A stretch of DNA of 64,000 nucleotides from Daldinia sp. FL1419 (taxonomy: Eukaryota; Ascomycota; Sordariomycetes; Xylariales; Hypoxylaceae). Below, piece after piece: positions 21,501-32,386 of this stretch. A program made the position numbers and the translations under genes. The DNA is taken from the NCBI GenBank assembly GCA_025201765.1, contig MU623483.1, positions 22,675-86,674 on the forward strand, in the 5' to 3' direction. Below the pieces are notes generated by a model. The model was not told the origin of the DNA. It ran no database searches and saw only the letters and a list, made by a program, of their open reading frames with translations. Numbering within the stretch: the stretch's first letter is position 1; the number at the start of each line of letters is the position of its first letter.

Positions 21501-22090
21501 AATTTCAAGAAAGATAAAAAAAGATCTTGTATTTCTGTTGATGAAAGGGGGGTTAGGTAAGTGATAGCTTGGGGAGTATAGCTGTTACAATGTTAAAGTT
21601 GAACAATGGGGATTGATGATGGAAGCTTGGGGGTTTGGAAGTTCAAACGCGGCTGCGAATGGCTTATCGATTCGACCGTCTCCTTTGTATCGATAAGTGT
21701 GTTTAAATTTAGTTATCCAATTGAAACGTCGCGATAGATGCATGTAGTCGTCGGAGTTTACATAATAAGCGTTTAGGCTTAAAACAATAATATTTAATAG
21801 GTACCCCCTGAAGAAAGGGGAGAAAGGGTTTATGTTTCCGGAACGTCGATTGATCTAGGTAACCTCAGTAGGTACCTACCTAGGTAGCTTTGTTAGGTAC
21901 CTTCTGTTGTGCAATTAAGATAGCTGGGAAAATAATTACCTGCATATCATGATGAATAGCTAAAATTGGAATAATATGAATCTTTTTACTATGTCCTCTA
22001 TGGAGACTTTTTACAAACCTGATGCATCCATCCTACATTGGCTACATGCTATATACGTAGATCCAAAGAGTATGGGCATCACTTCTATCA
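21501..22090. other. Region between THOC7 and COG4 with GGTACC/CCTAGG palindromes
   Basis: THOC7 promoter. At 21,850-21,905 a cluster of overlapping AGGTACCTACCTAGGTAG-type palindromes occurs, a motif class repeated in several intergenic regions of this window. Confidence 0.5.
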
Positions 22091-24567
22091 TCAAGCCTTG
22101 ACTAAATTTCTAGCTCTCCGCCTTTCGTCTTCGTTAAGAACCCAGTGGATGCCGTCCTCGTCGTCTTCGCTGTTGAGCTCCTCCCACTCCTCTTCCTCCA
22201 TATTAGCTACCATGAGTATCTGCGATACTTTCGAAAATAGCTCCCTAACGGCGTAGTTACCTCGAGAAACGGTGCTGATAATGCCCGAGAAATCACGCTC
22301 CATCCGTATTGCGCCATATGCGCTGGTCTCCCCACTATAACTCCACACCCTCTTCTCGAGTGTCTTGGACAAATCTGTTGCTGTAAGATCCATGAGCACT
22401 GTGAATGTTTTAGGGGTCATTATCCGTGCAATAGGTTTCATTAAAGTGTCCCACCCATTTTCGAATCTTCGTTGCACACGATCTATCACTTCGTCTTCGT
22501 CTTCATCGTTCTGGCGCGCATTTTCTGCTAGTTCGTCTTCTGAACGCCAATAGTCGGCGTCGCGGAAAGCTTCGACGAGTACTGGTTTTAACCTTTGCTT
22601 AACAACGGCAGAAAACAAAACCCTCAAAGCATCAGATATCAGTTCACCCGTCTTAAGAGCGAAGGTAGAATGTAATGTGTTGAGTGCTGAAGTTACAAAC
22701 GTCACATCGTGTTCAAACGGAAAGGATGCGGCGAGGGGGCTAGAATCGGTAGCTCCGTTGGGTTGGTCAGGGGAAGTGCCCAGTTGCGATGTAATAATGC
22801 GGTCAAGATAGTCTTTTGCGACGTCCAGACTGTTGATGAGTACAATAAAAGAAATGATCTTATTTTCGGGTGGTAGTCCCCCTTGAACAGTAGGTTGCGG
22901 ATATGATTCGTCTCGCATTCTCCGCTGGACCATTCCAATAAAGTCGGATCCCAGTACTCTTCCAACATCCGGAATTACTGAGGCAGCTACGTCACGTTGA
23001 GCTGTCGACATGGCTTTCTGGATTATTGTGCTGACGATGTACATGACATCATCGACAGCTGAGATGATATAAGGGGCATTCCCATCGATGGGCTTGTTAA
23101 TATTCAAGGAGAGACCTGTAGGCGATTCGTCGAGCTGGAATGCCTTTTCAACAGACCGCCTAAAGAAGAATAAAGCCAAGGAATTGTAAGGTGATGTCAG
23201 CTTCGCTGAGATCTTTCGGCTGAGATTGGATTTTGTGACAACCTCAGGGATCGATAGAGGTGCATCTTCAGGGGTACCAGGCTTCTGACGAGTGTTAGTT
23301 GTTAGAACACCAAAAGTTGATTAGAACCACTTACTTTGCATTTGCTAGCAAGGAATTTTGAGTATAACGACCATCGGCCGAGCATGATGGAAATCTCGCT
23401 GAGTAAAGCATCTACCTCTTTCATATCTACGCCTTCGTCCTCGCTATTCCGTGAGTTAGTGCCAGCGCCTACTGCCGGGGAATTTACACGTGGCGTCCCC
23501 GTAAGCGTCCTTTGAGGAGGCAGGAAGCTCTGTACTAAAAAGGAAAACGGATAGCTTTTTGCGTCGGTTAGTTTCCTATCGACGCTTCGCTCGTCGCCCC
23601 AAGAATCCAAAATAATACCACCCTGCACGTCAGCTTCCATCTGGAGTCTTTCTATGACCTTAACCATTTTGCCTTCGCCGTAGTGCCTCTCTACTAGCCC
23701 ACCGTGACTTTCGACGATCTGGGCAATGTGTTCGAAAAGTTTCGTAAGTGCATTAGCGTAAAAGAAACCATCTCTTTTCCCTGCGTCGCCGGGCGTTGCC
23801 TTGAGAGTTGCCCTAGCTGTACCAGCAACGCCTTGACATACGTATCGTCCATACACGTCTAATCCGACGTCTCCTCTCCCTATCAAAGGGAACAATTTGA
23901 AGAATCTTGTAATTTTGGCGCCATCGCCCTCTTTAACCGCCTTCTCGAATTCTCGTAGAAATAAACCGCACAAACTTTCTTTTGCGTTCTCTAATGTGAT
24001 CCAAGGTGCGTCTGGTACCTCGACGCTCGGCACCATAGCGGCCGCGAAATTACCTCGTATAATGGGCTCTGGTACCTTGCTTGCGCGGGAGATATAGCCT
24101 GCTGCCGCTTCCCAGTCTTGAGGGGCGCCCATGCTACCCACTACGCCGTGAACGCATGCTTTGAGTTCCGCAACTTGTTCCACCACCTTTAGCGTTTGTT
24201 GCACTCTGTCCTTTTCTAAGTCGAGCTCCTTAACCCGGCTGGAAAGGCGTCCTGCGGTATCCGCAGCCGAAGAGAGCATCCCATTGCTTATAGACCTCGT
24301 TGCGATAACTTGGGAGCCGAGATTCGCGCGTAGTAAGTCGAGTCGACCTAGCTCGCGAGATAGGTCTGCTTGGGAGGATAGAAGCGCATTGAGGCGATTG
24401 GTTATGCTGGTCTCGCGCACATGTAAAGCAGCCAGTCCAGCGCGGACGTCGGAAAGAGTCGAAACATCGTGAATGGGGGAAGTTGACGGGAGATTGCTTA
24501 GCTTATTGGGAGCTTTCTGGGTTGTTGACACCGAAGAGTTGCCATTTGGGATATTGTTAGCGGACAT
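22091..24567 (-). CDS. COG4: Conserved oligomeric Golgi complex subunit 4
   Basis: A subunit of the COG tethering complex that recycles Golgi glycosylation enzymes by retrograde vesicle traffic. Exons 24567-23335 and 23284-22091 join in phase to 808 aa, close to the fungal norm. The N-terminus has a long coiled coil (VRAGLAALHVRETSITNRLN to LEKDRVQQTLKVVEQV). AAAGYISRASKVPEPIIRGNF and FLREFEKAVKEGDGAKITRFFKLFPLIG follow, typical of COG4. The C-terminal half is helical CATCHR-type. The 50-bp intron has donor AAA|GTAAGT and acceptor GTCAG. It lies back to back with SUA5 across 717 bp. Confidence 0.92.
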
Positions 24568-25284
24568 TGGGACGCTGATTGCGGGAAGTGCATAGCGGCT
24601 TAAGATGCTCCAAGATGCTCAAGCCTGAATTGCTAAATTGAATTGCTAAACTTCAGACAACTTTCCATCAATGTGGATGGAAAAGGTCAGGTTTTTGATC
24701 CAACCAACGGGCGTTGTTGTAAGTGACGATTTTACGTTGTATTTCGTACACCCCGCCTAATTGTTAATAGAGATGCTACCTACGAAGTACATACTACAGT
24801 AGGTTAAGGTGATTGATAGTGCTTAGCGACAGTTCTGATACGCCCTATGCCGCTAAGCCATGGGCTCTAAAGCCTCTGAAACCAAGACATATATTTAGAG
24901 TTTATGGCCTATTTAGCGGTCGACAAAGTTATACTGTAAGTTGGGCGCAATGTCTTTTAATCGATAAGCTTACTGTAAATCTGCGCTTTAGGTGCATGTC
25001 GTATATCGTCATTGTCGTTGTCTGTGTACCTCGATGCTTTTATGAGTCACTCAAGTGTGATTTTTTCATACATGTAAACATTTAAACATCGTCCAAGGTG
25101 AATCTTTTGTCAACTTTAAAAGGTTCTTGATATTGTCTACCTACCTCATTTCATAAAATCTAGGAACTAAAGAAGGAACAAATTCGACTAAATAGTTGAA
25201 ATTTAATATCTGAGCAAATTGGCGTCCAGGATTTTCGGTTGCAGATTTAAAACTGTTCGAGCTATTTTCAACTCCTACAGCACA
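24568..25284. other. Divergent promoter region, COG4 and SUA5
   Basis: No gene supported. The short frame at 24813-25085 is not conserved-looking. The in-frame 5' extension of SUA5 (25210-25284) is described separately. Confidence 0.45.
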
Positions 25285-26637
25285 ATGTCTCAAGATCTCC
25301 CTAGGATGGGCACACAAGTCCTTAGGGTATCGGAGAAGGAACTAGGAAAATTTAAAGATGGAAATGACCAAGAAAAGCTGGGATTATGGGAGGTTTCTCA
25401 AAGCGAGTCACCTAGTATTAAAATCCTGCGTGAGGCCGCACATTATCTGAAAACCAAGGATACGCCTGTCGCATTTCCAACTGAGACTGTTTATGGGCTC
25501 GGAGCAGATGCGACAAGAAGCGAAGCAGTAAAAGGGATTTATACTGCAAAAAAGAGACCATCGGACAATCCTCTTATTATTCATATCTCGGATTTAGAAA
25601 TGCTTCGAAGCATCCTAACCCCTAAGAACACGTCCAATGGCACAACTGATACGGACCGTGATCGAATACCGGAAATATACAAGCCCCTTATAGAAAGATT
25701 CTGGCCGGGACCCTTGACAATGTTACTACCTAACCCAACCTCGTCTAAGCTAGCTCCTGAAGTGACGGCTGGGCTCAAGACTTTTGGTGTTCGAATGCCA
25801 AATTCGCCTCTTGCCCTCTCACTTATTAAACTGACGGGTGCGCCTCTGGCAGCTCCATCAGCAAACGCTTCTACGAAGCCATCACCCACTACTGCTGAGC
25901 ACGTGCTAGAAGATCTAGATGGTCGCATCGAGTTTATACTTGACGGCGGTCCGTGCTTTGTCGGGGTTGAGAGTACGGTGGTAGACGGTCTATGCGACCC
26001 TCCCTTAATTCTGAGACCAGGGGGAGTAAGTATGGACGAATTGCGAAATTGTCCCGGATGGGAGAAAGTTGAAAAGGGGTATAAGGATCAGAGCGAGTTG
26101 GGCAAATCTGCACCGCGAGCACCAGGGATGAAATACAAACACTATAGCCCAAAAGCAACCGTGATTCTCTATGAAGCATCTTTCGCCGCGGGTCAAAATG
26201 GCATACAAGCCCAGGACATCGAAACTTTTGTCCAAGGTCGACAATCCCAGCAAATATCAAGAAATGCAAGTGATGCATTGCAAGTCGGTGTTATACGGAC
26301 TCGACACTGGAAACCCCCAGCAGGGTTACGCTGTGGTAACTTTAGTAACGAGACGGTGAAAACACAAAACGGCCAGGAAAACCACGTGGCAATCGAACTA
26401 GACGTTCGAGAGGCGGAGCTCTATGATAGCACGACTGAAGCTCCGATCGGGAAACTCATGGATGTTAGCATAGGGAGGGATACCAGGAGCATAGCGCATG
26501 GACTTTTCTCGGCGTTACGAGAATTGGATAGGCGAGGCGCGGATCTCATATTTGTTGAGGGTACAGTAGACGATGAGGACATTGGCGCGGCGGTCATGAA
26601 CAGACTGCGCAAGGCAGCTTCTCATATTAGGTCGTAG
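25285..26637 (+). CDS. SUA5: Threonylcarbamoyl-AMP synthase (Sua5/YrdC)
   Basis: Makes threonylcarbamoyl-AMP from Thr, bicarbonate and ATP for the t6A37 modification of ANN-decoding tRNAs in cytosol and mitochondria. From the ATG at 25285 the protein is 450 aa, single exon. The YrdC domain shows FPTETVYGLGADA, KKRPSDNPLIIHI, FWPGPLTMLL, GVRMPNSPLA, APSANASTKPSPT and GVESTVVDG. The linker PRAPGMKYKHYSPKA leads into the C-terminal Sua5 domain ending in GAAVMNRLRKAA. The frame stays open upstream of the ATG to a TAA at 25204, with a TTG in strong context at 25219. That extension would add a mitochondrial-presequence-like segment. Confidence 0.93.
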   Translation: MSQDLPRMGTQVLRVSEKELGKFKDGNDQEKLGLWEVSQSESPSIKILREAAHYLKTKDTPVAFPTETVYGLGADATRSEAVKGIYTAKKRPSDNPLIIHISDLEMLRSILTPKNTSNGTTDTDRDRIPEIYKPLIERFWPGPLTMLLPNPTSSKLAPEVTAGLKTFGVRMPNSPLALSLIKLTGAPLAAPSANASTKPSPTTAEHVLEDLDGRIEFILDGGPCFVGVESTVVDGLCDPPLILRPGGVSMDELRNCPGWEKVEKGYKDQSELGKSAPRAPGMKYKHYSPKATVILYEASFAAGQNGIQAQDIETFVQGRQSQQISRNASDALQVGVIRTRHWKPPAGLRCGNFSNETVKTQNGQENHVAIELDVREAELYDSTTEAPIGKLMDVSIGRDTRSIAHGLFSALRELDRRGADLIFVEGTVDDEDIGAAVMNRLRKAASHIRS

Positions 26638-26773
26638 ATCATAGCCGGCGTGACACACCGCTCAGACTAATAACACTCCGTTAAGAACAAATAACGACTT
26701 TTTACCAACGCCACGCCGGAGTCTACATTGAAGGCCACTTCGTAAGTCTCCATGTTTTCGAACAACCAATCCA

Positions 26774-27487
26774 TTACAAGCCTTGCCTCAACCAATCCGT
26801 CAATTTGGCCTTTCCTAATTGCGCCAAATTGTTGACACCTTGTTCACTGAGGTCGATACGGCTGAGATTAACATCCTGCGTCGGTGCCTTGCTAACTCTC
26901 TGTACAATGATAGTCGGGTCGGTCTCTAGGATGATACCATCATCCACGATCTCGTCTATCGCCAGCGAGACTAGATCGTAATTCTCAATTATCGTTCGCT
27001 TATCGACCGATTGCCTACCCCTGAGTTAGCTTGGTATAGGATAACATCTTAGCAGGCGAACGTACTTAAATAGGAGGTGTAGCGAATCCCTTAGAGCCAA
27101 GATGACGTTGTATAGGAGGACCTCGTTCTCATCCACGCCACCCACTACATACATCATTACATCGGACTCCATTTTATATAGCACGATCCGGTTGTCGTAG
27201 AGGATGATATCACCGGTTTGCTTTGCGGTCTTGTCTAATAAACCTTTCTCGAAGGACTTTTGCGACTTGACATCCGCGAATGGTCCGCTAGGTTGGTGAT
27301 GGGCGTTGGATGCTAATTTGGACTTCTTATTAGAAACCACAACTTCCTAAAACCAGGACGTACCTGACTTACAAGCTGTGGGAGCATGGTGGGGTGCATT
27401 GTAGTATTTGGCGAATATCCTCGAGCCGTCGTCAATGTTAAGGATGATGATGGCATTCACCGAGGACAAGGACATCCCAGGCGCCAT
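26774..27487 (-). CDS. RET3: Coatomer subunit zeta
   Basis: The small sigma-like subunit of the COPI coat for Golgi-to-ER transport. Exons 27487-27373, 27312-27066 and 27014-26774 join in phase to 200 aa. Signatures are [54 protein letters not shown] and [17 protein letters not shown]. The tail runs [20 protein letters not shown] to LTDWLRQGL. Introns are 60 and 51 bp. The first acceptor (27313, ATTAG) was chosen over two nearer AGs because these would leave introns of about 30 bp or less or break frame. The gene converges with SUA5 (136 bp apart) and diverges from MCM4. Confidence 0.92.
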
Positions 27488-28147
27488 CTTGAGAGTTGGA
27501 TATTAGTATAGAAATATGAAGGCTGTTGTAACGTGAATAACTATTGAAATGACCCTTAAGAATCGCCAATTGTCTTATGATGCTAATGCTAATATCCGCT
27601 AAAGTACAGCGCATGTGGCATTTGGCTGACTTTCGGGACTTCAACTTGAGAAGAGAGATGGAGAAACTGTTTTAGCGGAGCCGCGACGGGGCAGTCAGGA
27701 CCTAGGTACCTAGGTACTGACCTATGTATATCCGTACCTAGTACCTACCCGCCTCGAACTACCTAGGTACTCAAGTACCAAAGCCAAGGTCCATCCCTTT
27801 CTAGGTGGGGCTGTACACACTAAGAAATGCATAACGCGGAATACTTATGTTGTGCAACAGTAAATAAAGTTTTCGATTGTCTGCACAATTTTCCACTTTA
27901 CGCGAAAAGTCGCGTTCCACCCCTTTTGGACGCGATTCCCCTGGTTGTCCCGTTTTACAATTTCTCCTAGGGCGATTATCACATCCACTTTGTTATCGCC
28001 CACTTCGATTTATCCCACTTTACACAGTACTTTTACATACGGATAATAGAAGATACAGGTTTAATCTTCTCAAAACAGCTACTTTCCTGTCAAGCTGTTC
28101 ATTCTATACCGGAATACGGCCTTATTAGAATCTTCAGATAGCTCAAA
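27488..28147. other. Divergent promoter region, RET3 and MCM4
   Basis: Contains a cluster of AGGTACCTAGGTACT-type palindromes at 27,700-27,785 and the MCB-like sites annotated separately. No gene in between. Confidence 0.5.
27900..27934 (+). promoter_or_regulatory. MCB/SCB-like cell-cycle boxes upstream of MCM4
   Basis: ACGCGAAAAGTCGCGT at 27900-27915 combines an ACGCG (MCB core, overlapping a CGCGAAA SCB-like core) with an inverted CGCGT. A further ACGCG lies at 27930. MBF/SBF-type factors use these cores to drive G1/S genes, including replication genes in yeasts. Placement about 215-250 bp before the MCM4 ATG fits such a role. Confidence 0.55.
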
Positions 28148-31100
28148 ATGTCTTCGCCGTCTAACCGCCGTCAGCGGAATTCACAGGCCAGCACCCCAAG
28201 TCGAAATACACGAAGTTCTCAAGCCGCTCGTAGCAGCCCTGCCAACGGTGACCCATCCCAAAATGGAAACAATCTTGACGTCTCTCGTCCGTCCCAGCTA
28301 GTGTCGAGTCCTCTGTTCTACCAATCGTCCCCCGCGAATGGAAACGACAGAAGTTCTCCCGCCCTAAGACACAATACCGATAGTCAGAGCACTATCCCGA
28401 ATGCCGATGCTGCGCCTAGCTCACCATTACGCCGTATGGGAGAAAGTGATGGCGATCGCACACCGAGGGCTAGATCGCTTATGGGTGGTATGTGCACTTT
28501 GTAGCTATAACGTATTACAGAAATCCTGACTCGGTACTTTAGAATCATCACCTATTCGATATGAACCGAGCTCGAGTCCCGGTCGTGGCTCGCATCCACA
28601 ATCCGATCTTCGAAGCGAGAGCAGCAATTTATTCGTCGGTTCTACCGATACCCCACGTGCTAACAGAGTGAACCGAAGAGGTGATATCAACTCGGAAATT
28701 TTCAGCAGCAGCGCTCGAGGTAATAGCCGTGTTATCCTAGACGATGCTGGCCGCGTGGTTCGAGAAATTCATTCTGATGCGGCGACGTTTTCCAACCTGA
28801 ATCCCAACACCTCCGACGCTGATGCGCTCGGCGGTCAAGACAATGCAACTATCTGGGGTACTACGGTGTCTATCGACGACACTTATGCCGCATTCAAGGA
28901 CTTCTTGCGCAACTTCACCAAGAAGTATCGCATGTGGGGTCAAGGAATGACGACCGAACAGACAGATGCTGATCCTGAAGCAACCTCCAAACCGTATTGG
29001 GAGGAGCTTCAGAACATGCTACTCCTTGGTCAAAGGATCCTGTACGTTGATATCCATGATTTTAAACTATACCCACCTACTAGGAAGATGTGGCACCAAA
29101 TCCAGCATTACCCCCAGGAAATTGTACCTCTTATGGACCAGTCGGTTCACGACCTTATGATCGAGCTTGCGCAAACAGAGACAGCACGCCAGAGGAGTCA
29201 GAGTAATGGGGCATCGGCAACCCAACGTAGCGGCGCCCCTAGTTCTGACATGCAAGTTCCCAGCTCAGAGCGAAGCGAGGAACCTCAGCAGTCGCAGCGA
29301 CCTCCCCAAGGTCCCACATTGGAAGAGAAAGTTATGGACCAGACTTATATGACTCGACCTTATGGATTGGACGAAATCATCAATCTGCGTGATCTCAACC
29401 CGTCTGACATGGACAAGCTCATCTGTATCAAAGGTCTTGTGATCCGGACAACACCCGTCATCCCGGATATGAAACAAGCCTTTTTCAGATGTAGCGTCTG
29501 TAGCCATTCACTTCTAGTGGGCTTGGATCGAGGCAAAATTCGAGAACCTACCGAATGCCCGCGATACCTGTGCAACTCGAAGAATTCTATGCAAATTATC
29601 CACAATAGGTGCGAGTTTGAGGACAAACAAGTTATCAAACTACAAGAAACGCCAGACGCTGTACCTGCTGGACAGACGCCGCACTCCGTGTCAGTTTGCG
29701 TTTACAACGAGTTGGTAGATTTCTGTAAGGCCGGTGACCGCATCAAGATTACAGGTATCTACCGTGTTAGCCCAGTGAGGGTTAACCCACGCCAACGCTC
29801 AGTCAAGAGCGTATTCAAAACCTTTGTTGATGTTGTCCACATCGCGAAGGTTGACAATAAGAAGATGGATATAGATATATCTATACTTGACGACGAAGTC
29901 AACGACACAGAAAACAACATTGAAGAGACCCGGAATATCTCCCCCGCGGAAGAGGAGAAGATCAAGGCTACGGCTGCCCGTCCAGATATCTATGAACTTC
30001 TATCCCGGTCACTGGCTCCATCTGTGTACGAAATGGACGACGTAAAGAAGGGTATTCTCCTTCAGATGTTTGGAGGGACAAACAAGACCTTCGAAAAGGG
30101 TGGCAGTCCGAAATATCGAGGTGATATTAACGTTTTACTGTGCGGTGATCCGTCAACATCAAAGTCTCAGCTGCTCAAATATGTCCACAAGATCGCCCCT
30201 CGTGGTGTTTACACTAGCGGCAAGGGATCTTCTGCGGTCGGTCTTACAGCATACGTCAGTCGTGACCCCGAAACTAGGCAACTTGTGCTTGAATCCGGCG
30301 CTCTAGTCTTGTCTGATGGTGGCGTCTGTTGCATTGACGAGTTTGACAAGATGTCCGACGGTACACGTTCTGTTCTTCATGAGGTCATGGAGCAGCAGAC
30401 GATTTCGGTAGCCAAAGCTGGTATTATCACTACGTTGAATGCCCGAACGAGTATTTTGGCATCAGCCAATCCTATCGGGTCTCGATACAACCCTGACCTC
30501 CCCGTTCCGCAAAACATTGACTTACCGCCTACATTATTATCGCGATTTGACCTTGTTTACTTAATCCTCGATCGCGTCAACGAGTCGGCCGACCGTAGAT
30601 TAGCGCGCCATTTACTTTCCATGTATCTGGAAGACACTCCACAGTCTGCTCCTTCTAGCAATGAGATATTGGTGCGTTCAAGTTATAATATAATTCCCAC
30701 TGTGAAGTGTAATACTGACAAATATTTTAGCCGGTGGAGTTTTTAACGTCCTACGTCTCGTACGCCCGTACTCACATCCACCCGGCGTTATCCCAGGATG
30801 CCTCGCAGGCACTTGTGGATGCGTACGTGAAGATGCGTAAATTAGGACAAGACGTTCGCGCAGCAGAAAAGCGGATCACTGCCACAACACGTCAGCTAGA
30901 GTCGATGATTCGCCTTGCCGAAGCACACGCCAAAATGCGACTCTCTCCGACGGTAACTAAGAGTGATGTTCTTGAAGCCGAGCGACTCATCCAGTCGGCG
31001 TTGAAGACTGCTGCAACGGATGCTCAGGGTCGCATTGATATGAGTCTCCTCACGGAGGGTACCAGTGCCGCAGAGCGAAAGCGCAAGACGGAGCTGAAGG

Positions 31101-31312
31101 AAGCTATTCTACGTCTCATAGATGAGTTGACCAGTGGCGGGCAAAATGTACGATGGAGCGAAGTTAGCAGACGGTTGAATGAAGGAGCGAGTGTCCCCGT
31201 TGAGCCTGCCGATTTTGCCGAAACGATGAGAGCACTCGAAATGGAGGGTTCGGTTATGATTAGCGGCGAGGGCGCGAGGAGAAGCGTGAGACGAGTCACG
31301 GGTGTCGCGTGA
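28148..31312 (+). CDS. MCM4: DNA replication licensing factor MCM4
   Basis: A subunit of the MCM2-7 replicative helicase. Exons 28148-28487, 28543-30671 and 30731-31312 join in phase to 1016 aa. The first about 190 residues are the Ser/Pro-rich disordered N-tail typical of MCM4 (many SSP sites for kinases). Then the OB region has a zinc finger (CSVCSHS, then CPRYLCNS). The AAA+ core has Walker A GDPSTSKSQLLKYV, Walker B GGVCCIDEFDKM and arginine finger LLSRFDLVYL. The C-terminus is a winged helix. IDVSILDDEVND-like spacing and YELLSRSLAPSVYEMDDVKKG identify MCM4 rather than MCM2, 3, 5, 6 or 7. Confidence 0.96.
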
Positions 31313-31857
31313 ACACGGTAGGAAAATACGGTCAGTGGATAAATAGTTGTGTCCTGCCGTTTAAGCAGTGGGGATAATTCGGCTGGGTAATACAATGCCC
31401 GGTAGGTGTGGTGTCTTTGGAGATGATTTAAAGTGTTTTTGAGAAAGAATCAGGTTATGAGATACGGGCTAGCAAACGAGTTAACGATTGCGTAAATTAA
31501 TAAAGTAAAATGGCCCATGAAGTTGATTTTCTTGATTTCCTTGATTAATCAGGTAACTAACCCCTAGGTACTACTCCTACATGTTACCATACGTTTGTTA
31601 CCATGCTGTAGCCACGTTAAATTCCTGAGGAGGTTAGAGGTAACTAAGGTTAGTAGGTTAGGTTAGGTAATTATCTGCGATGCAATGGTATACTCAACTA
31701 ACCAGCTAACTTAACCTAACCTAGGTCATTGGAAGTCTACCTCTGCCTTAGTAAAGTGTCGGTATTTTAAACTGGACCTGGTCGAGTTCTATTATAAGTA
31801 AGGATTTGCTTTACAAAGAAGTTGACTAGTCTTACGAGCTAGTTAGCTTTTATTATA

Positions 31858-31912
31858 GCTAAACCCATTTTAAACCCGTCAAAACCCATCTAAACCCATC
31901 TAAACCCATCCA
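31858..31912. repeat. AAACCCATCT short tandem repeat
   Basis: Five to six imperfect units of about 10 bp (AAACCCATTT, AAACCCGTCA, AAACCCATCT). Not a telomere sequence. Confidence 0.7.
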
Positions 31913-32280
31913 AAGTGTCACGGCAGGGATTCTCCCTTAAGCTAAGCAAACGATCTACTTTTATACATCTATATATGGAAGAGGAGAAGAAAAAAATACC
32001 CATCTCCAATACTCAAGTTACAACAAGTTACAACATGCAGAATATGCAGCTCAAGTCCAATTTTTATCAAATTACACAGAGTATCATTGGTGCACCGTGA
32101 CGTCAATCCTTCTCCTCACGTTTCAAAGAAATGGACCGCAACAGGCCGATATCGAACACATATGGGATGGGACACGCAGACACGTTAGTTAGTGTCCTAA
32201 CGATTTTCCTCGCAGTTTGCGCAAGGTTAGAGAATTCTCAACTGATATTCCCCGAGTATTCCCTCGTTTGATTCCCTTAC

Positions 32281-32360
32281 CTGGATACCCAGCTACCCAG
32301 CTACCCAGCTACTCGGCTACTCAGCTACTCGGCTACTCAGCTACTCAGCTACTCAGCTAC
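32281..32360. repeat. Minisatellite CTACCCAG/CTACTCGG in the GH2 promoter
   Basis: About eight to nine units of 8-9 bp (GCTACCCA, GCTACTCA, GCTACTCG) ending about 27 bp before the GH2 start codon. Confidence 0.8.
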
Positions 32361-32386
32361 CTTACAAAGTAATTCCCATCTAGACA

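Larger units (their letters stand above)
31313..32386. other. Intergenic with short repeats
   Basis: No gene. Contains TTAGGTTA-type strings at 31,630-31,720, a run of AAACCCATCT units at about 31,858-31,912, and the CTACYCAG minisatellite annotated separately. Confidence 0.5.

Noticed and set aside
31630..31912. Telomere-like TTAGGTTA and AAACCC strings as an interstitial telomere
   Set aside because: Units are not TTAGGG and are irregular. Core genes lie on both sides.
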